Shown here: one piece after another, positions 1 through 9,719 of the stretch
Numbering within the stretch: the stretch's first letter is position 1
Layout: each line of letters starts with the position of its first letter
NCBI RefSeq assembly: GCF_016745425.1
Contig: NZ_JAERVK010000009.1
Coordinates: 164,274 to 228,273 of the forward strand
Direction of reading: 5' to 3'
Source of the DNA: Candidatus Methylomicrobium oryzae
GTDB taxonomy: Bacteria; Pseudomonadota; Gammaproteobacteria; Methylococcales; Methylomonadaceae
DNA: 64,000 bases
Made by a program: the position numbers and the translations under genes
The notes under the pieces: model-generated
Databases searched by the model: none
Seen by the model: the letters and a program-made list of their open reading frames with translations, nothing else
Told to the model about the DNA's origin: nothing

Positions 1-2
1 TG

Positions 3-1007
3 CAGCTCTTTGTGCTGTTTGCGGTGGGTGTGGCGTTTTGTTCGGCAACCCAGGATGTGGTGATCGATGCGTTCCGGATCGAAACGGCCGACGCGCGCTA
101 CCAGGGCGCGATGGCGGCCGCTTATGTGTTGGGCTACCGTATCGCTTTACTGGCGGCTGGCGCAGGCGCGTTTTATATCGCCGAGTATTCGAACTGGAAT
201 TCGGCTTATTCGGTGATGGCGGCTGCGATGTCGGTCGGGATATTGACGACGCTGACGTTGCGCGAGCCCGAGCATCGGCGGGTCGAGTCGGCGCGCAAAG
301 TTGAAGGCCGGCTGGAATCCGCCTTGGGCGTGTCCGGACGCGCTTCTTTCTGGCAAAGAACAATGGCTGCGGTCACCGATGCGGTATTGAGTCCTTTTGT
401 CGAATTTTTCAGCCGTAACGGCAGAACCGGTTTGCTTATTCTGCTGCTGATCGCGGTTTACAAGATGAGCGACATTACGATGGGGGTGATGGCCAATCCG
501 TTCTATCTCGATCTGGGATTCAGCAAAAAAGACATTGCCGAAATCAGCAAGGTTTTCGGTTTTTTCATGACGATCGCAGGTGCTGCCTTGGGCGGTGTGT
601 TAGTCGTCAGGTACGGCGTCATGCGGCCGTTGCTGTTGGGTTCTGTGATGGTGGTAGCGACCAATCTGCTGTTTGCGGTGCTCGCGTTGAGCGAGCCCAG
701 CAAGCTCCTGCTCGCTGCGGTGATCAGCGCGGATAATTTGAGCGGGGGGCTCGCTACTTCGGTTTTTATCGCCTATCTTTCCGGTTTGACCAGCACTGCT
801 TACACCGCCACCCAATACGCTTTGTTCAGTTCCCTGATGACGCTGCCTGCGCAGTTTTTGGGCGGGTTTGCCGGGTTGGTCGTCGATCATTACGGCTATT
901 ACATCTTTTTCATTTATGCCTCCGCGGTAGGATTGCCCGCTATTTCGCTGGTTTTGCTCCTGATCAGCCGTGAGCGGCGCACCCGGATGCTTGCACAAAG
1001 TCCGTAA
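3..1007 (+). CDS. ampG: AmpG-type MFS permease, 5' end outside window
   Basis: This is the C-terminal 334 residues of a major facilitator family membrane protein; the reading frame is open to the window edge, so the start is missing. The motif ATQDVVIDAFRIE near the beginning is typical of AmpG permeases, which import GlcNAc-anhydro-muropeptides across the inner membrane for cell-wall recycling. Long hydrophobic stretches repeat through the rest (for example around LLILLLIAVYKMSD and FFIYASAVGLPAISLVLLLI), consistent with the later helices of a 12-helix carrier. AmpG proteins are usually 420-490 residues, so roughly the first 100 are lacking. No adjacent recycling gene is visible, so the substrate rests on family resemblance only. 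The codon at 12 (GTG) is internal, not a true start. Confidence 0.75.
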   Translation, partial: QLFVLFAVGVAFCSATQDVVIDAFRIETADARYQGAMAAAYVLGYRIALLAAGAGAFYIAEYSNWNSAYSVMAAAMSVGILTTLTLREPEHRRVESARKVEGRLESALGVSGRASFWQRTMAAVTDAVLSPFVEFFSRNGRTGLLILLLIAVYKMSDITMGVMANPFYLDLGFSKKDIAEISKVFGFFMTIAGAALGGVLVVRYGVMRPLLLGSVMVVATNLLFAVLALSEPSKLLLAAVISADNLSGGLATSVFIAYLSGLTSTAYTATQYALFSSLMTLPAQFLGGFAGLVVDHYGYYIFFIYASAVGLPAISLVLLLISRERRTRMLAQSP

Positions 1008-1022
1008 AGCATTAAAATCTGG

Positions 1023-1051
1023 TTGATAAAACAGAATGGAAGCCTTATCAT
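1023..1051 (+). promoter_or_regulatory. Sigma-70 promoter candidate for rpmE
   Basis: TTGATA at 1023-1028 and TATCAT at 1046-1051 are separated by exactly 17 bases, 50 bases before the rpmE start. Both hexamers are close to consensus. A zinc-responsive operator might be expected for some L31 genes, but none was recognised. Confidence 0.55.
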
Positions 1052-1100
1052 AGAGGGCTTTTTAAACGGTATGTGGCCCTCGCGGGTAATGTGAAGCGTT

Positions 1101-1301
1101 ATGAAACCAGAAATTCATCCAAACTATAAACAAATTACAGTGACTTGCGGCTGCGGCAATACTTTTGTAACAGGGTCCGTTCTTTCCAAAGACCTGTTGA
1201 TCGAAGTGTGTTCTTCGTGCCATCCTTTCTACACCGGCAAGCAACGCGTCGTCGATACAGCGGGCCGAGTCGACAAATTCCGTAAAAAATACGGTAAATA
1301 A
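1101..1301 (+). CDS. rpmE: Ribosomal protein bL31, zinc-binding form
   Basis: A 66-residue protein with the standard length and sequence of bacterial L31, a component of the large ribosomal subunit that bridges to the small subunit. The zinc-binding cysteines are present: Cys16 and Cys18 in TCGCG, and Cys37 and Cys40 in [10 protein letters not shown], so this is the C+ zinc-containing paralogue, not the zinc-independent YkgM type. It ends in the usual basic tail (DKFRKKYGK). It stands alone between the permease and a long gene-free stretch, with its own likely promoter at 1023-1051. Confidence 0.95.
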   Translation: MKPEIHPNYKQITVTCGCGNTFVTGSVLSKDLLIEVCSSCHPFYTGKQRVVDTAGRVDKFRKKYGK

Positions 1302-2778
1302 GTTCGGGCGGGCGGTTCGTGCAATTTACGCAATAAAGAAATTGCCAAATGGGTTTTGGGCTTCTGAATTCCGTTTTGGCGACCTATTCGGTCGAGCCGC
1401 CATTGCTCTCTTCACAGGTTGATTCCGGCCGCTGCATTTTAGTCGGTCGTATCTGACAGAAAAAACCACCGCCAAGCGCGGATAAGGTTTCTTCCGGTTC
1501 GTTCCGGAAACATCTTTCTTTCCTCTCCCATTCTTTTCGTCAAACAGCACAGGTAGGGTATCCGTGCGTGAAGGGACGTATCAGGTGTTCTCGAACGGAC
1601 GGCGCAATTCTTCCTGAAGCTCTATCAAAACCCTGCCGTTCGATATGCTCGAAAAGCCCGATCAAAGAAGCTTTTTCCTTACCCCAGTCTTCTGTCTGGG
1701 GCCGGATCGGATGCTCTCGCTGTAAGCCTATTTACCTTAAAGCCGCTATTGAAGTCGATACGGGGCTTTCCGCGCGCCGATTGAAGCTGCGTATTCCTTT
1801 AATCGGTTGCTTATCCTTGATTTTCATCCCGATTGCGCCAGTAATTAAGATTTAAACCACCGCACCGGCTTTAGCCGGTTAGCTGTAGCTGTGAAAATAG
1901 CGCGCCAGGAAGTAGGGGATGGATTACAGATGCGGGAGCCCTACGGTTTTCTAGCGTGAATAGCATTTTGTTGGGGTAACAAAAGATCGCTATCAGGCTC
2001 GGAGAGGAGAGGTTGCAAAACAGGCCAGAGAAATCGCTCGCTAAACGGGCGAGACATTGGAGATTCGGATTTGTCCGAGATATTGCCAGTAAAGCCCTGT
2101 TATTTTGTCGATGTGCCGCCGAATCTGGCGTCCAGTGAAATCCTGGCGGATTCAGGGCCGAACTTCGAATGATCGGTTTGAAGCATTTCCGCACCTGAAA
2201 ATGCGTTACGGGGCGGCACTTTTGGGAGCGGGGCTGATTCTGCGCTACGGTCGGGCAGAGGACGGAAGCGATGATCAAGCTGTATCGGGAGCAGCACTTT
2301 GAGTCGAATCCGAACGATAGCCTCAGAGAATGGAAGCCGACGAAGACGCGTCGTTGAGTTGGCGCGTATCCGGACTTTCAGTCCTTACATCCACCACCGG
2401 CTTTCAATTGGGGATGTCTCGTTTAGTGCGCTACCCGCTATCGATATTTCGGTAGGCTGCAATTCGGCCATCAGTCGCTTGCTTTTTCGGAAGAATACGG
2501 ATTCGTTGAAGCTATTATTCTATTTTATTAAGTATGTGATGCATCCACCAGAAAAATAAGCTAATCTACATAAAATATTAACGTTTCAGGAGCTGTGAAG
2601 CATTCGGTGTTGGTGTACGATAAATTGTATTTTCCCCGGCCAATTTAAAAATCGCTACTATACTTCGTTAGGCAACTCAAGTTGAGGACCGATCATTTCC
2701 TCACGGCTGTTAGTATCAGTAAATACAGGCACTTCGAGATATGAATGATGTTAATGTTCAAATTTTTTGGGATCTATC
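1302..2778. other. Long gene-free stretch before pilM
   Basis: About 1.5 kb without a credible gene. The open frames here (for example 1568-1855 plus, 1871-2278 minus) have no recognisable family, biased composition and no good ribosome-binding sites, and I consider them spurious. A TATACT box at 2659-2664 could belong to a pilM promoter, but no matching -35 box is correctly spaced. No tRNA, repeat array or transposase remnant was recognised. It may hold decayed coding sequence. Confidence 0.5.
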
Positions 2779-3840
2779 ATGAGCTTGTTTGATCAGAAGC
2801 AGAATGCGGTTCTTGGCATTGATATCAGCACGGCATCGATCAAATTGCTGGAACTGAGTAAATCCGGATCGCGCTATCGGGTTGAGAGCTATGCTGTGAC
2901 TCCTTTGCCCAAAGATGTAGTAGTCGATAAGAATATCACGAATGTCGATATTATTTCCGGTGCGGTCAAAGCTGCGATCAAACAGTCTGGCACCAGGCTG
3001 AGGCAGGCGGCTGTAGCGGTCTCGGGCTCTTCGGTTATGACCAAAATCATTACGATGCCGGCCTCTCTGTCCGATGAGGAAATGGAAGAGGAGATCCTGA
3101 TGGAAGCCGACCAGTATGTTCCGTACTCGCTGGATGAGGTCAATTTCGATTTCGAAATACAAAGGGTCAATGAACATAACCCGGAAATGGTGGATGTTTT
3201 GCTGGTAGCCTCAAGAAAAGAGAATGTCAGTGATCGGGTTACGGCTTTGCAGAAGGCAGGAGTAAAAGCGAAGATCGTCGATGTGGAAGCGTTTGCGATG
3301 GAAAATGCGTTTATTTTGCTTGCCGATCAGTTTGAGGATTCGGTAAAGGGTAAAACAGTCGCGATTGCCGATATCGGCGCCTCGGTCGTGGCACTGAACG
3401 TCCTCCATGACGGGCGTACGGTCTACACCCGCGAGCAAGGCTTTGGCGGCAAGCAGTTGACCGAAGAAATTCAACGCCGTTACGGGCTTTCCTATGAAGA
3501 AGCAGGGGTGGCGAAAAGGCAGGGAGGATTGCCCGACAATTATATTGTTGATGTGCTGGAGCCTTTCAAAAAGGCGATGGTACAGCAAATCGCGAGGTCG
3601 CTGCAATTTTTCGTCTCATCCAGCGCTAATCGCGGCATCGATAGCCTTATTCTTGCCGGAGGGTGTGCCTCGATCGCCGGCGTGGACAAATTAGTGGAGC
3701 AAAGCCTGGGCGTGCCGGCGTATATTGCCAATCCGTTTGTGAATATGTCGTTATCGAATCGAGTCAGGCCGCAGGGTTTGAGTAACGATGCCCCGGCGAT
3801 GATGATCGCTTGCGGTTTGGCTTTGAGGAGTTTTGACTGA
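2779..3840 (+). CDS. pilM: Type IV pilus assembly protein PilM
   Basis: A 353-residue actin-like cytoplasmic ATPase that recruits PilN and the rest of the alignment subcomplex of the type IV pilus machine. The N-terminal nucleotide-binding signature AVLGIDISTASIKLLELS and the later GGCASIAGVDKL match the PilM fold, and length is as expected (about 350). ATG at 2779 is preferred to an in-frame TTG at 2767 because pilM products normally start with a short MSLF-type leader. First gene of pilMNOPQ; its stop overlaps the pilN start by one base (TGATG), implying translational coupling. Confidence 0.95.
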   Translation: MSLFDQKQNAVLGIDISTASIKLLELSKSGSRYRVESYAVTPLPKDVVVDKNITNVDIISGAVKAAIKQSGTRLRQAAVAVSGSSVMTKIITMPASLSDEEMEEEILMEADQYVPYSLDEVNFDFEIQRVNEHNPEMVDVLLVASRKENVSDRVTALQKAGVKAKIVDVEAFAMENAFILLADQFEDSVKGKTVAIADIGASVVALNVLHDGRTVYTREQGFGGKQLTEEIQRRYGLSYEEAGVAKRQGGLPDNYIVDVLEPFKKAMVQQIARSLQFFVSSSANRGIDSLILAGGCASIAGVDKLVEQSLGVPAYIANPFVNMSLSNRVRPQGLSNDAPAMMIACGLALRSFD

Positions 3841-4403
3841 TGGCGAAAATTAATTTACTCCCGTGGCGCGAGGAACTGCGTAAGCAAAAATTAAAAGATT
3901 TTATTGCGGCGATAGGCGTATCGGTGTTGCTAACCATTGGTCTGATTGTGGCCGTGCATATTTATATCGAAGGGTTGAAAGAATATCAGAGCCAGCGGAA
4001 CCAGCTTTTGGAGACGGAGATCCGGCTTTTGGATGTGCAAATCGCGAAGATTCGCGACATCGAGGAAACCAAGAGAAAATTGTTGGCCAAGATCGACGTG
4101 ATCCAGAAGCTGCAGGAAAGCCGGCCCGAGATTGTGCATCTTTTTGATGAAATCCCCAAAGTTACCCCGGACGGAATTTATCTGACCAAGTTGACGCAAA
4201 TCGGTTCTGCGCTGACTTTCAACGGAAAAACCCAATCCAATGCCCGGGTCTCGGCGTTCATGCGGGCGATCGAAGCCTCTAAATGGATGAATTCTCCCAA
4301 AGTCGTTGTGATCCAGTCTCCGGATAAAAAAGAAGTGGAGCATGCGAGCGATTTTACGATGACCGCTAACCAGGGTGCCAAAAGCGCGGAGAAACCGTTA
4401 TGA
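3840..4403 (+). CDS. pilN: Type IV pilus assembly protein PilN
   Basis: A 187-residue bitopic inner-membrane protein. The cytoplasmic N-terminus INLLPWREELRKQK is the conserved PilN tail that inserts into a groove of PilM. One transmembrane helix follows (about residues 22-43), then a coiled-coil-like stretch and a ferredoxin-like periplasmic domain that pairs with PilO. Start overlaps the pilM stop by one base and its stop overlaps the pilO start (ATGA), so the cluster is tightly coupled. Confidence 0.95.
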   Translation: MAKINLLPWREELRKQKLKDFIAAIGVSVLLTIGLIVAVHIYIEGLKEYQSQRNQLLETEIRLLDVQIAKIRDIEETKRKLLAKIDVIQKLQESRPEIVHLFDEIPKVTPDGIYLTKLTQIGSALTFNGKTQSNARVSAFMRAIEASKWMNSPKVVVIQSPDKKEVEHASDFTMTANQGAKSAEKPL

Positions 4404-5032
4404 ACCTTTCCGAAATCAATTGGGACTTCGAAGCTTCGGGAACTTGGCCGCAGCCTATCAAAGCAGGTCTTATCCTGATTTTGTGCCTTTTGGTCATGGG
4501 CGGCGGCTATTATTACGATACGATGGATCAGTTGGATCAGCTTGAGAGTTTGGAGGTAAAGGAAGCCGAGCTGAAGACAACCTTTGCGAACAAACAGATG
4601 AAAGCGGTCAATCTTCCGGAATATGTGAAACAGTTGGAGCAAATCCGGGGTGCCCTCGGAGAAATGATCAAACAAATGCCTACCGAGGAAGAAGTTGCCA
4701 GCCTGCTAGTCGATATTTCGCAGACCGGTTTGGCGAGCGGCCTGGAGTTTCGTTTGTTCAAGCCTGCCCTTCCGATCAAGAAAGAGTTTTATTCCGAATT
4801 GCCAATCGATATTCAAGTCGTTGGCCATTACGAGGAACTGGGCTTGTTCGTCAGCGGCTTGGCCTCGCTGCCAAGAATCGTGACAGTCCATAATGTAGCG
4901 ATTTTACCCATGGAGAAATCCAGCGAGCAATTAATGGTCATGGATGCGGTCGTCAAAACTTATAAGGAAGACACCGATACACAGTCCGCCGGCGCTGCTG
5001 ACAAGAAGAAAAGAAAGGGGGCTAAAAAATGA
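4400..5032 (+). CDS. pilO: Type IV pilus assembly protein PilO
   Basis: A 210-residue inner-membrane protein that heterodimerises with PilN and links it to the lipoprotein PilP. It has a short cytoplasmic segment, one transmembrane helix near residues 21-40 (IKAGLILILCLLVMGGGYYY), a charged coiled-coil region and a C-terminal periplasmic domain with the usual hydrophobic strands (IDIQVVGHYEELGLFVSGLA). The C-terminus is very lysine-rich (DKKKRKGAKK), a local oddity without known meaning. It starts with an ATGA overlap on pilN and ends with an ATGA overlap on pilP. Confidence 0.95.
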   Translation: MNLSEINWDFEASGTWPQPIKAGLILILCLLVMGGGYYYDTMDQLDQLESLEVKEAELKTTFANKQMKAVNLPEYVKQLEQIRGALGEMIKQMPTEEEVASLLVDISQTGLASGLEFRLFKPALPIKKEFYSELPIDIQVVGHYEELGLFVSGLASLPRIVTVHNVAILPMEKSSEQLMVMDAVVKTYKEDTDTQSAGAADKKKRKGAKK

Positions 5033-5589
5033 AATCCCGTAAGCTACCTTTATTGACGCACAGGCGCGTGTGGGTGTCTGTCTTCTGCTTATTCGGCGCC
5101 GCATTGCTTTCGGGTTGTGCGAACGAAGATTTATCCGATTTGCAGGCCTTTATCACCGCCGAAAAAGCCAAGCCGAAAGGCTCGATCGAGCCGCTGCCGG
5201 GAATCAAAGTGGTCGAGCCCTTTATTTTCAATCCCGACGGCCTCCGCGATCCGTTTATCCCGTTGGAACAAACGGCTGAGCAGGCAGAAGCCGTGGCGGC
5301 CGCCGGTTCCGGTATTAGGCCCGATCTGGCGCGCCCTAAGGAGGAATTGGAAGCCTTTCCGCTCGACAGTTTGAGAATGGTCGGCACGGTCAGCATGAAG
5401 GACGGCTTATGGGGGCTGATTAAAGCCGGCGACAGCACGGTTTATCGCGTCAGAGTCGGAAATTATATAGGCAAGAATTACGGAAAAATCATTCGTATTC
5501 TCGGCGATAGAATAGAAGTGATGGAATTGATTTCCGATAAGCCGGGAGTATGGCGCGAACAGCAAGCCTCATTGGCTTTGGCAGAATGA
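5029..5589 (+). CDS. pilP: Type IV pilus lipoprotein PilP
   Basis: A 186-residue inner-membrane lipoprotein that connects PilN/PilO to the N-terminal domains of the secretin PilQ. A lipobox is visible in ALLSGCANED, giving a lipidated cysteine near residue 31 after a basic, hydrophobic signal peptide. The family core FNPDGLRDPFIPL and the later beta-rich HR domain (LRMVGTVSMKDGLWGLIKAGDSTVYRVRVG, written here in two parts by function) are typical: the first binds PilN/PilO, the second binds PilQ. Fourth gene of pilMNOPQ. Confidence 0.94.
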   Translation: MKSRKLPLLTHRRVWVSVFCLFGAALLSGCANEDLSDLQAFITAEKAKPKGSIEPLPGIKVVEPFIFNPDGLRDPFIPLEQTAEQAEAVAAAGSGIRPDLARPKEELEAFPLDSLRMVGTVSMKDGLWGLIKAGDSTVYRVRVGNYIGKNYGKIIRILGDRIEVMELISDKPGVWREQQASLALAE

Positions 5590-5606
5590 TTTTCGAGGAC
5601 AAAAAG

Positions 5607-7931
5607 ATGATTAATCAACAAAATGGCTTTTTGATGAAAATAATAAGGATCTTTGGCGCCGGCCTGGTTTTATTTATCGCGCAGAATGCATCCGTAAAAG
5701 CCGCCGAACTGGCAATTACTCAGGTGGATGTGGCGACGCAGGCAGGAGACAAGCTGCAGATCCAGTTGGAAATGAACGGTCCGGCTGTCGCGCCGAGAGT
5801 ATTCAAGACCGATAATCCTGCCCGGATTGCGTTGGATTTTTCGGGAGTCAAGAACGGTCTGCCGAAAAAAACTTATCCGATCAACCAGGGCGTGGTCAAC
5901 AGCCTGTATGTCGCGGAAGCAGCCGACCGGGTGCGTGTCGTGCTGAATTTAACGGAGTCCGCTCCGTTCGATACTAAAACGGACGGACGGAGAGTTTTGT
6001 TAACGCTGACCAATGCAAAATCCGTCCCTGCGACATCCTCCGTAAATTCACTGCCGGTTACGCCAAGCGCTGCTGCCATCACCAGCCAATTGATTCCTCA
6101 GCAGTCGATTACCGGTTTTGATTTTAAACGGGGGGATAAGGGCGAAGGGCGGATTTTGGTGTCGCTGGCCAATCCCAATACGGTGGTGAACACGCGGGAA
6201 GAAAGCGGCAATGTGGTGATAAGTTTCATGAATACGCAGTTGCCGGGCCGTTTGAGTAAACGTATGGATGTGTCCGAGTTTGCGACGCCGGTCAAGTATA
6301 TCGATGCCGCTTCAACGGCCAAGGAAACGACGGTCACCGTGTCGCTGCAAAGCCCGTTATATGATTACTCGTTATTTCAGTCCGAAGGATTGTTGACAGT
6401 CGAGTTTCGCCCATTGACTCCTGCCGAAAAAGAGGTAATTCAGAGCCAGCGCGACAAATACACCGGCGATAGGTTGTCGCTGAATTTTCAGGATATCGAT
6501 ATACGCAGCGTGATCGCGGTATTGTCCGAATTTACCGGCCAAAATGTGGTGGCTGGCGACGATGTGACGGGGACGGTAACGGTAAAACTGGACGATGTTC
6601 CGTGGGATGAAGCGCTGGATTTCATCATGATGACCAAAGGCTTGGAAAAATACGAGACCGGTAACGTGACGCTCGTCGCTCCGGTCGGCAAGATCAAGGA
6701 TTATAAGGAAAAACAACGGGAGAAAGAGGTCGTCATCGAGCAGCTCGATCCCTTGGTGACCGAGTATCTGAAGATCAACTATGCCAAGGCGGAAAATTTC
6801 AAAAATCTTCTCAATGGAAAGGATAGCGGAGGGAATACCGTGTGCGGGCTTGCAAAAGGCTCGAATACCATCTCGAAAGCTTTGTCGAATGCCTCGACCG
6901 CATCCAGTGTCGCTGGGCAAGCTCAAGATCAGAAAACACAACAGCAAATGGCGAGCGGAGGCGGCATGTCTCCGGGGGCGGGAATGACATCGGGAATGGG
7001 TTATGGGCAAAACCCAAGCGAGAAGCTGAATATGTTGACGGAACGCGGCACCGTCATGGTCGATTCGCGAACCAATACGCTGATTGTCAGAGAAACGGCC
7101 AAACGGCTGGATGAAATCAAAAAACTGATTCGTAAGCTGGATATTCCGGTCAGACAGGTGATGATCGAGTCCCGGGTGGTGATCGCGTCAAGTGTATTTG
7201 CCCGCGAGCTGGGCGTCAGATTCGGCGTGGCGAAAATGGCGCAGGTCGGTTCGGGCAAAAATTTTGCGCTCGGCGGGGCAGGAACCCATTCTTTCAGTAA
7301 TGCACAACCCGATGCTGACGGTAATATCGGGGAGATACAGGATACGATTGTGGATCTCGCAACGGAATCCAATCCTTACGGCGCTTTGGGCATGACCTTG
7401 GCGAGAGGGGCCGATTATGTGCTGAATCTCGAATTATCGGCATTACAGGATCAAAACAAGGCGCAAATTCTGTCCAATCCGCGGGTCATGACTACGGACC
7501 GCTGCCAGGCAACGATTACTTCGGGTCAGTCAATCCCTTACGAAACCCAAAGCGGCAATGGCGGCACCAACGTGCAATTCATCGACGCCTTACTCGCGCT
7601 CGATGTCACGCCTCAGATCACGCCGAGCGGCAGCATCAATATGGATCTGGTCATTACGCGCGACGAACCGACGACCGAATTGGTTTTGGGGCGCCCGAAA
7701 ATAGATATCAATTCCGTCAAAACCAACGTGCTGGTAAACGATGGGGAAACCATTGTTTTAGGCGGTATCTATAGAGGCGAGACGGCCAATGAATTGAATA
7801 AGGTGCCTTTTTTCGCAGATTTGCCCGGTATCGGCTTTTTGTTCAAGAGAACCGTCAACTCGGAGGATAAACGCGAACTTCTGGTGTTTGTCACGCCAAA
7901 AATCGTCAAGGATATATTAGCCAATAATTAG
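5607..7931 (+). CDS. pilQ: Type IV pilus secretin PilQ
   Basis: A 774-residue outer-membrane secretin that forms the gated pore for the pilus. ATG at 5607 is chosen because GAGG lies 9 bases upstream and a signal peptide follows (cleavage after VKA); the frame opens earlier at 5550. Order of domains: two AMIN peptidoglycan-binding domains (about 35-130 and 160-275), a secretin/TonB short N-terminal domain (about 300-370), an N1 domain interrupted by a low-complexity Gly/Met/Ser insert (about 430-475, with GGGMSPGAGMTSGMGYG), then the secretin beta-barrel domain ending in GGIYRGETANELNKVPFF and LLVFVTPKIV. Last gene of the cluster, followed by a clear terminator. Confidence 0.95.
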   Translation: MINQQNGFLMKIIRIFGAGLVLFIAQNASVKAAELAITQVDVATQAGDKLQIQLEMNGPAVAPRVFKTDNPARIALDFSGVKNGLPKKTYPINQGVVNSLYVAEAADRVRVVLNLTESAPFDTKTDGRRVLLTLTNAKSVPATSSVNSLPVTPSAAAITSQLIPQQSITGFDFKRGDKGEGRILVSLANPNTVVNTREESGNVVISFMNTQLPGRLSKRMDVSEFATPVKYIDAASTAKETTVTVSLQSPLYDYSLFQSEGLLTVEFRPLTPAEKEVIQSQRDKYTGDRLSLNFQDIDIRSVIAVLSEFTGQNVVAGDDVTGTVTVKLDDVPWDEALDFIMMTKGLEKYETGNVTLVAPVGKIKDYKEKQREKEVVIEQLDPLVTEYLKINYAKAENFKNLLNGKDSGGNTVCGLAKGSNTISKALSNASTASSVAGQAQDQKTQQQMASGGGMSPGAGMTSGMGYGQNPSEKLNMLTERGTVMVDSRTNTLIVRETAKRLDEIKKLIRKLDIPVRQVMIESRVVIASSVFARELGVRFGVAKMAQVGSGKNFALGGAGTHSFSNAQPDADGNIGEIQDTIVDLATESNPYGALGMTLARGADYVLNLELSALQDQNKAQILSNPRVMTTDRCQATITSGQSIPYETQSGNGGTNVQFIDALLALDVTPQITPSGSINMDLVITRDEPTTELVLGRPKIDINSVKTNVLVNDGETIVLGGIYRGETANELNKVPFFADLPGIGFLFKRTVNSEDKRELLVFVTPKIVKDILANN

Positions 7932-7951
7932 CAATTTTCAGAATCAGGTAG

Positions 7952-7978
7952 AAAAGGGGGCATGGAGTCCCCTTTTTT
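7952..7978 (+). terminator. Rho-independent terminator after pilQ
   Basis: AAAAGGGG at 7952-7959 pairs with CCCCTTTT at 7969-7976 around a 9-base loop and runs into a T-tract, 20 bases after the pilQ stop. It ends the pilMNOPQ transcript. Confidence 0.85.
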
Positions 7979-8036
7979 ATTTTCGAGCTGTTTTTCCTTA
8001 AAGATTAGGTTTGCGAAACAAATTTCGTCCCGCCAA

Positions 8037-8066
8037 TTGATCTTGTTTAAAAAAAACAGGCATAAT
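8037..8066 (+). promoter_or_regulatory. Promoter candidate for aroK-aroB
   Basis: TTGATC at 8037-8042 and CATAAT at 8061-8066 with an 18-base A-rich spacer, 43 bases before the aroK start and just after the pilQ terminator. Good position, moderate hexamer match. Confidence 0.5.
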
Positions 8067-8109
8067 GGCATATTTTTAACCGGTAGAACGGACACCGCAG
8101 CGATACGCC

Positions 8110-8640
8110 ATGCGATCTGAAAATATCTATTTAATCGGCCTGATGGGCGCAGGCAAAACCACGATCGGACGGCAATTGGCAAAAACGCTGAAACTGCCTT
8201 TCTATGACAGCGACAAGGCGATTGAGGAAGCGACCGGCGTTAATATTCCGACCATTTTCGAATTCGAAGGCGAGGAAGGGTTCCGGGACCGCGAACAGAA
8301 AATGATCCGGCAGCTCACCCAGATGCACGGCATTGTTCTGGCAACCGGCGGCGGTGCTATTTTGCGCGAAGAAAACCGGCGTTTGCTGAAGGAAAACGGT
8401 TTTGTCGTTTATCTGAAATGTTCGGTCGGCCGGATACTCGAACGGACCCGTAAAGACACGCAGCGTCCTCTGTTGAGAACCGATAATCCCCGTGCCCGTC
8501 TGGAAAGCCTTTATGCCGAACGTGAGCCCCTTTACCTCACCTGTGCTGACTTTAAAGTCGATACCGGCGTGATGCAAAGCAGGGCCGTCGTCAATCGCAT
8601 TTTAGAGCACTACAGAAAATTCAATTCCAATTCAGAATGA
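8110..8640 (+). CDS. aroK: Shikimate kinase
   Basis: A 176-residue cytoplasmic P-loop kinase phosphorylating shikimate at the 3-position with ATP, the fifth step of the chorismate pathway. The Walker A motif [11 protein letters not shown] is at residues 10-20, the shikimate-binding Asp/Arg region follows in [10 protein letters not shown] and FRDREQ, and the substrate loop is [13 protein letters not shown]. Length matches AroK. The stop overlaps the aroB start by four bases (ATGA), the same aroK-aroB arrangement as in enterobacteria, so the two are co-translated. Confidence 0.96.
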   Translation: MRSENIYLIGLMGAGKTTIGRQLAKTLKLPFYDSDKAIEEATGVNIPTIFEFEGEEGFRDREQKMIRQLTQMHGIVLATGGGAILREENRRLLKENGFVVYLKCSVGRILERTRKDTQRPLLRTDNPRARLESLYAEREPLYLTCADFKVDTGVMQSRAVVNRILEHYRKFNSNSE

Positions 8641-9719
8641 TACATCTTCATGTCGAACTGGGTAACCGGAGTTATCCTATTTATATCGGCTCGCAGCTTT
8701 TGAGCCAACCGGACTTGTATGCGGCTCATATTAAGTCCAAACAAGTCCTGATTGTGACCAATGAAACTGTGGCGCCGCTTTATCTCGATCAAGTAAGGCA
8801 AAACTTAACCTCTTATCAGGTTGAAACGGTGATTTTGCCCGACGGCGAACAGTATAAGACGCTGGAAACGTTGAGCCGGGTTTTCGACGCCCTGCTGGCG
8901 GCCAGATTCAGCCGTAACGCGACCTTGATCGCGCTCGGTGGCGGCGTGATCGGCGACATGGGCGGCTTCGCCGCAGCCTGTTATCAACGCGGGATCGTAT
9001 TTTTGCAAATTCCGACTACCTTGCTGGCGCAGGTCGATTCTTCGGTTGGCGGCAAAACCGGGGTGAACCATCCGCTCGGTAAAAATATGATCGGCGCGTT
9101 CTATCAGCCGCAATGCGTATTGGCGGATACCGACGTGCTGGATACGCTGGATAACCGTCAACTGGCGGCGGGTCTTGCCGAGGTGATAAAGTATGGGCTG
9201 ATTCGGGATGCCGATTTCTTTGTCTGGCTTGAGGAAAATATCGAGGCGCTCTGCGCGCGGGACAAACAGGCGTTGGCTTACGCCATCGAACATTCGTGCC
9301 GAAACAAGGCCGAGATCGTTGCCGAAGACGAAACCGAAAGCGGAGTCAGGGCCACGTTGAATTTGGGACATACGTTCGGCCATGCGATTGAAACCGGTAC
9401 GGGGTACGGCGCCTATCTGCACGGTGAAGCGGTGGCGATCGGCATTTGTCAGGCGGCCGATCTGTCGATGCGCAAAGGCTGGTTGACCGAGCAGGAGGTT
9501 CAAAGAATTGGCGTTTTGCTTCGGCGCGCCGGTTTGCCCGTGATTCCTCCGGCTGGACTCGATACCGAGCGTTTTCTTGAACTGATGGCGGTCGATAAAA
9601 AGAATCTGGACGGTCAAATTCGCCTGATCCTGCTGGAGAAGATCGGTAGAGCTACGTTGCCGGTTTATGTGGAACGTACCCTGCTGGAATCGACATTGAA
9701 CGGCTATGGTCGAAATTGA
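8637..9719 (+). CDS. aroB: 3-dehydroquinate synthase
   Basis: A 360-residue NAD- and metal-dependent enzyme that cyclises DAHP to 3-dehydroquinate, second step of the shikimate pathway. Visible family motifs: the glycine-rich NAD site [13 protein letters not shown], the substrate loop [18 protein letters not shown], and the metal-ligand histidines in [12 protein letters not shown] and LHGEAVAIG. Length is normal. It overlaps aroK by 4 bases and the following DamX-like gene by 14 bases, indicating one operon. Confidence 0.96.
   Translation: MIHLHVELGNRSYPIYIGSQLLSQPDLYAAHIKSKQVLIVTNETVAPLYLDQVRQNLTSYQVETVILPDGEQYKTLETLSRVFDALLAARFSRNATLIALGGGVIGDMGGFAAACYQRGIVFLQIPTTLLAQVDSSVGGKTGVNHPLGKNMIGAFYQPQCVLADTDVLDTLDNRQLAAGLAEVIKYGLIRDADFFVWLEENIEALCARDKQALAYAIEHSCRNKAEIVAEDETESGVRATLNLGHTFGHAIETGTGYGAYLHGEAVAIGICQAADLSMRKGWLTEQEVQRIGVLLRRAGLPVIPPAGLDTERFLELMAVDKKNLDGQIRLILLEKIGRATLPVYVERTLLESTLNGYGRN

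Noticed and set aside
1871..2278. 135-codon minus-strand frame
   Set aside because: No ribosome site, no signal or domain, unusual composition; likely chance.
2659..2664. pilM sigma-70 promoter based on TATACT
   Set aside because: No -35 box at 16-18 bases; TTGTAT is 28 bases away.
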